Positions 62,588-64,000 of a DNA stretch of 64,000 nucleotides are shown in pieces. The notes under the pieces were generated by a model. It worked only from the letters and a program-made list of their open reading frames with translations, was not told where the DNA came from and made no database searches. The translations under genes were made by a program, and so were the position numbers. Source of the DNA: Eutrophosalina sp902522775 (GTDB lineage Bacteria; Bacteroidota; Bacteroidia; Flavobacteriales; Flavobacteriaceae). How positions within the stretch are numbered: position 1 is the stretch's first letter; each line of letters starts with the position of its first letter. The stretch covers positions 375,020 through 439,019 of the forward strand of contig CABYWQ010000001.1 of the NCBI GenBank assembly GCA_902522775.1, read 5' to 3'.

Positions 62588-63351
62588 AAAAACCATAGTT
62601 TAAATGAAATAATAATAACAGAAATAACTAAAAACAATTTTATTATTTTTTCACCTTTTTTTACAGAATATCTACTAGCATTCCATCCTCCAATAAAAGT
62701 ACCTATAGCTAAACATATTCCATATGGGTAATTAACCAGGTCATTAAAAACAAAAGTTAAAAATGCTCCTAGGGTATAGACTAGAACAATTACAACTTTT
62801 GTAGCATTTACCCTTATTAGATTCATTCTGTTGTAAAAATGTAGAAAAAGCATAATAATAAATCCAATTCCAGCATTAATAAATCCGCCGTAAACACCAA
62901 TAAAAAAGAAAACAATACAAGACAGTCTTAAATGTTTTCCGGTTAATCTCACAGAGAGTTTATCTGAGATAATTTTGGGTTTAAAAACTATTATTAAAAT
63001 AACAAGAATCATGATTATAGAAAGTGTTTTTTTGAAAGTTTCATCATTTAAATCAATAGCGATATGAGCTCCAATAACTGATCCTATTAGGGCACATGAT
63101 CCAGTATAAGCACTAAATGGAAACGTAGAAATACCTTTACTTTTAAATCCCATATTAGCTGAAAACGCCGTCATCATTATTGCAATTCTATTTGTACCAT
63201 TTGCAACCGCAGAGGGTAAGCCTAAAAAAATTAAAATAGGGAGAGTTAGTAAAGAACCTCCACCTGCCATAGTATTAACAAATCCAACTACTAATCCGAC
63301 AATGATTAGTAAAGGATATTCCCATGGAATTTGAGAGAGAAGATCTAACAC
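62584..63351 (-). CDS. TauE/SafE-family (TSUP) membrane permease
   Basis: The 255-residue protein has about eight hydrophobic segments and the TSUP family signatures GFVNTMAGGGSLLTLPIL near the N-terminus, PSAVANGTNRIAI, and the second-half repeat GVYGGFINAGIGFI. It probably exports a small organic or sulfonate anion or sulfite; substrate is unknown. Its stop overlaps the stop of the rib gene (TTAG at 62584-62587). It is the last protein gene before tRNA-Ser. Confidence 0.85.
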   Translation of the reverse strand: MLDLLSQIPWEYPLLIIVGLVVGFVNTMAGGGSLLTLPILIFLGLPSAVANGTNRIAIMMTAFSANMGFKSKGISTFPFSAYTGSCALIGSVIGAHIAIDLNDETFKKTLSIIMILVILIIVFKPKIISDKLSVRLTGKHLRLSCIVFFFIGVYGGFINAGIGFIIMLFLHFYNRMNLIRVNATKVVIVLVYTLGAFLTFVFNDLVNYPYGICLAIGTFIGGWNASRYSVKKGEKIIKLFLVISVIIISFKLWFF

Positions 63352-63408
63352 AAAACTAATTTAAATATAATCTGTAGTTTATCGATTATGATATCGAAAA
63401 ATACTTTT

Positions 63409-63416
63409 TATATTTG
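63409..63416 (+). promoter_or_regulatory. -7 promoter element of tRNA-Ser
   Basis: TATATTTG matches TAnnTTTG and stands 7 bases before the first base of the tRNA. This is the same element as in front of the SRP RNA. Confidence 0.6.
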
Positions 63417-63423
63417 CACGTCT

Positions 63424-63508
63424 GGAGAAATGGCAGAGTGGTCGAATGCGGCGGTCTTGAAAACCGTTGAGGGTCACACCTCCGGGGGTTCGAATCCCTC
63501 TTTCTCCG
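63424..63508 (+). tRNA. tRNA-Ser (anticodon UGA)
   Basis: GGAGAAA at 63424-63430 pairs with TTTCTCC at 63501-63507, followed by the discriminator G. The D arm (GGTCGAATGC), the anticodon loop CTTGAAA with TGA, a long variable arm (GAGGGTCACACCTC) and the T arm GGGGGTTCGAATCCCTC are all present. The long variable arm and TGA anticodon identify serine. CCA is not encoded. Confidence 0.96.
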
Positions 63509-63509
63509 C

Positions 63510-63546
63510 AAAAACCCTTGTAAGTCATTGATTTACAGGGGTTTTT
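63510..63546 (+). terminator. Intrinsic terminator behind tRNA-Ser
   Basis: AAAACCCTTGTAA and TTACAGGGGTTTT form a stem of about 13 bp (one U-G pair) with a 9-base loop, ending in TTTTT. It directly follows the tRNA and closes its transcript. Confidence 0.8.
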
Positions 63547-63876
63547 AATTTTGGTTGCCTGAATCGTTGCCTTTACTGCTTTTAACTATTACTAAGTTAA
63601 AACAAAAAGTCAAAAAATCTCAATAGTGATTTTTAGTTAGTCCTGTCCTACTCAAATAATATCGGTTTTCTTTTGATGGGAGATGTTTATTTAATGATAT
63701 ATAATACTAAGGTTCTAAGTTGCTGAATTAAAAGAAGAAGATATGCCTATGGTTTAGTTATTCCACATAGCAAGGAGTTTTTTCATATTTAACTTATCCA
63801 GTAAGTTTTAATGTATTCACTCATTTCACTTGGACGTAGAGCTGAGTTGAATTTCCAATTACTTTAAAATATTTAA
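63547..63876. other. About 330 bases without an intact gene behind tRNA-Ser
   Basis: No frame here is longer than about 25 codons between stops with a usable start. A direct repeat GTTGCCT occurs at 63554-63560 and 63566-63572 (period 12). On the minus strand short protein-like fragments are visible, e.g. SALRPSEMSEYIKTYW between about 63792 and 63847, and a signal-like MKKLLAMWNN that stops at once. This looks like decayed coding DNA, perhaps from an element once inserted at the tRNA, but nothing is identifiable. Confidence 0.4.
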
Positions 63877-64000
63877 TTATTTAATAATATTATTTTCAAG
63901 AAGTATAGATCTGATAAAATTTTGTTTAACTGTAAGAGGATCTCCAAAACCACTGGTTTTTCCAAGATCAAGATTTATTGATGAACTAATTTCCTTAACA
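63877..64000 (-). CDS. C-terminal end of an unidentified protein (partial)
   Basis: The minus strand is open from the window edge to a TAA at 63877-63879, giving the last 40 residues, with motifs INLDLGKTSGFGDPL and NFIRSILLENNIIK. The composition is that of real coding DNA and the gene continues beyond 64000. I do not recognise the family from this stretch. Confidence 0.55.
   Translation of the reverse strand, partial: VKEISSSINLDLGKTSGFGDPLTVKQNFIRSILLENNIIK

Overview
The window is a strongly AT-rich chromosomal segment from a member of the Bacteroidota, most likely a streamlined (probably marine) flavobacterium. Support for this: a fused alpha/beta E1 dehydrogenase, an M1-like protein with a beta-barrel-like C-terminus, a DUF62/PhoH/PurC neighbourhood, an N-acyl-ornithine (not ornithine) carbamoyltransferase in the arginine operon, and promoters of the Bacteroidota TTTG / TAnnTTTG type. 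Most genes are housekeeping, and I recognise no transcription factor, no insertion sequence and no CRISPR array. Coding density is extreme: same-strand genes often overlap by 1-4 bases, and five convergent pairs share a four-base stop overlap.

Layout. 1-7400: 3' part of a degenerate M1-like protein, fused E1 dehydrogenase, holA, a small HSDR_N-type nuclease-like protein, a GT2 glycosyltransferase. 7450-15180: OmpA-like lipoprotein, UvrD/PcrA helicase, recG, pheT. 15175-24200: an ABC-F ATPase whose frame breaks at an A9 run, a lipoprotein with a cysteine-less thioredoxin-like domain, transaldolase-family enzyme, SDR, SRP RNA (ffs, minus strand), glutamine cyclotransferase, glyA, smpB, pcm, a Gfo/Idh oxidoreductase. 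24200-30140: yggS-like gene, DEDDh exonuclease, miaA, purC, phoH-like gene, SAM hydroxide adenosyltransferase, dnaN. 30137-38495: a minus-strand branched-chain amino-acid operon ilvD-ilvB-ilvN-ilvC-ilvA followed by a GapN-like dehydrogenase, preceded by what looks like an attenuation leader. 38431-45021: aldehyde dehydrogenase, nitroreductase, dsbD, tilS, pabB. 45072-54178: arginine operon (GNAT acetyltransferase, argG, argC, proC, acylornithine carbamoyltransferase, argB, argE, argH) behind a structured leader, with a sulfatase lipoprotein as last gene. 54180-63351: lpd, nhaC, ftsK, lolA-like gene, lptG-like gene, ribB fused to a degenerate ribA, TauE-type permease. 63409-64000: tRNA-Ser(UGA), its terminator, about 330 bases with no intact gene, and the 3' end of an unidentified minus-strand gene.

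How they work together. The ilv operon holds every common step from pyruvate/threonine to the branched-chain 2-keto acids, and its leader suggests control by translation of a short Ile/Leu peptide. The arginine operon covers glutamate to arginine except for the aminotransferase step (argD), which must be supplied elsewhere. ftsK, lolA, lptG and ribB form a tight co-oriented run. No obviously new multi-gene system is visible. The strongest items for follow-up are the two leader regions (ilv, arg), the A9 frame break in the ABC-F gene, the SRP RNA terminator abutting the SDR start codon, the recurrent promoter-to-start spacing that implies leaderless mRNAs, and the decayed tract behind tRNA-Ser.
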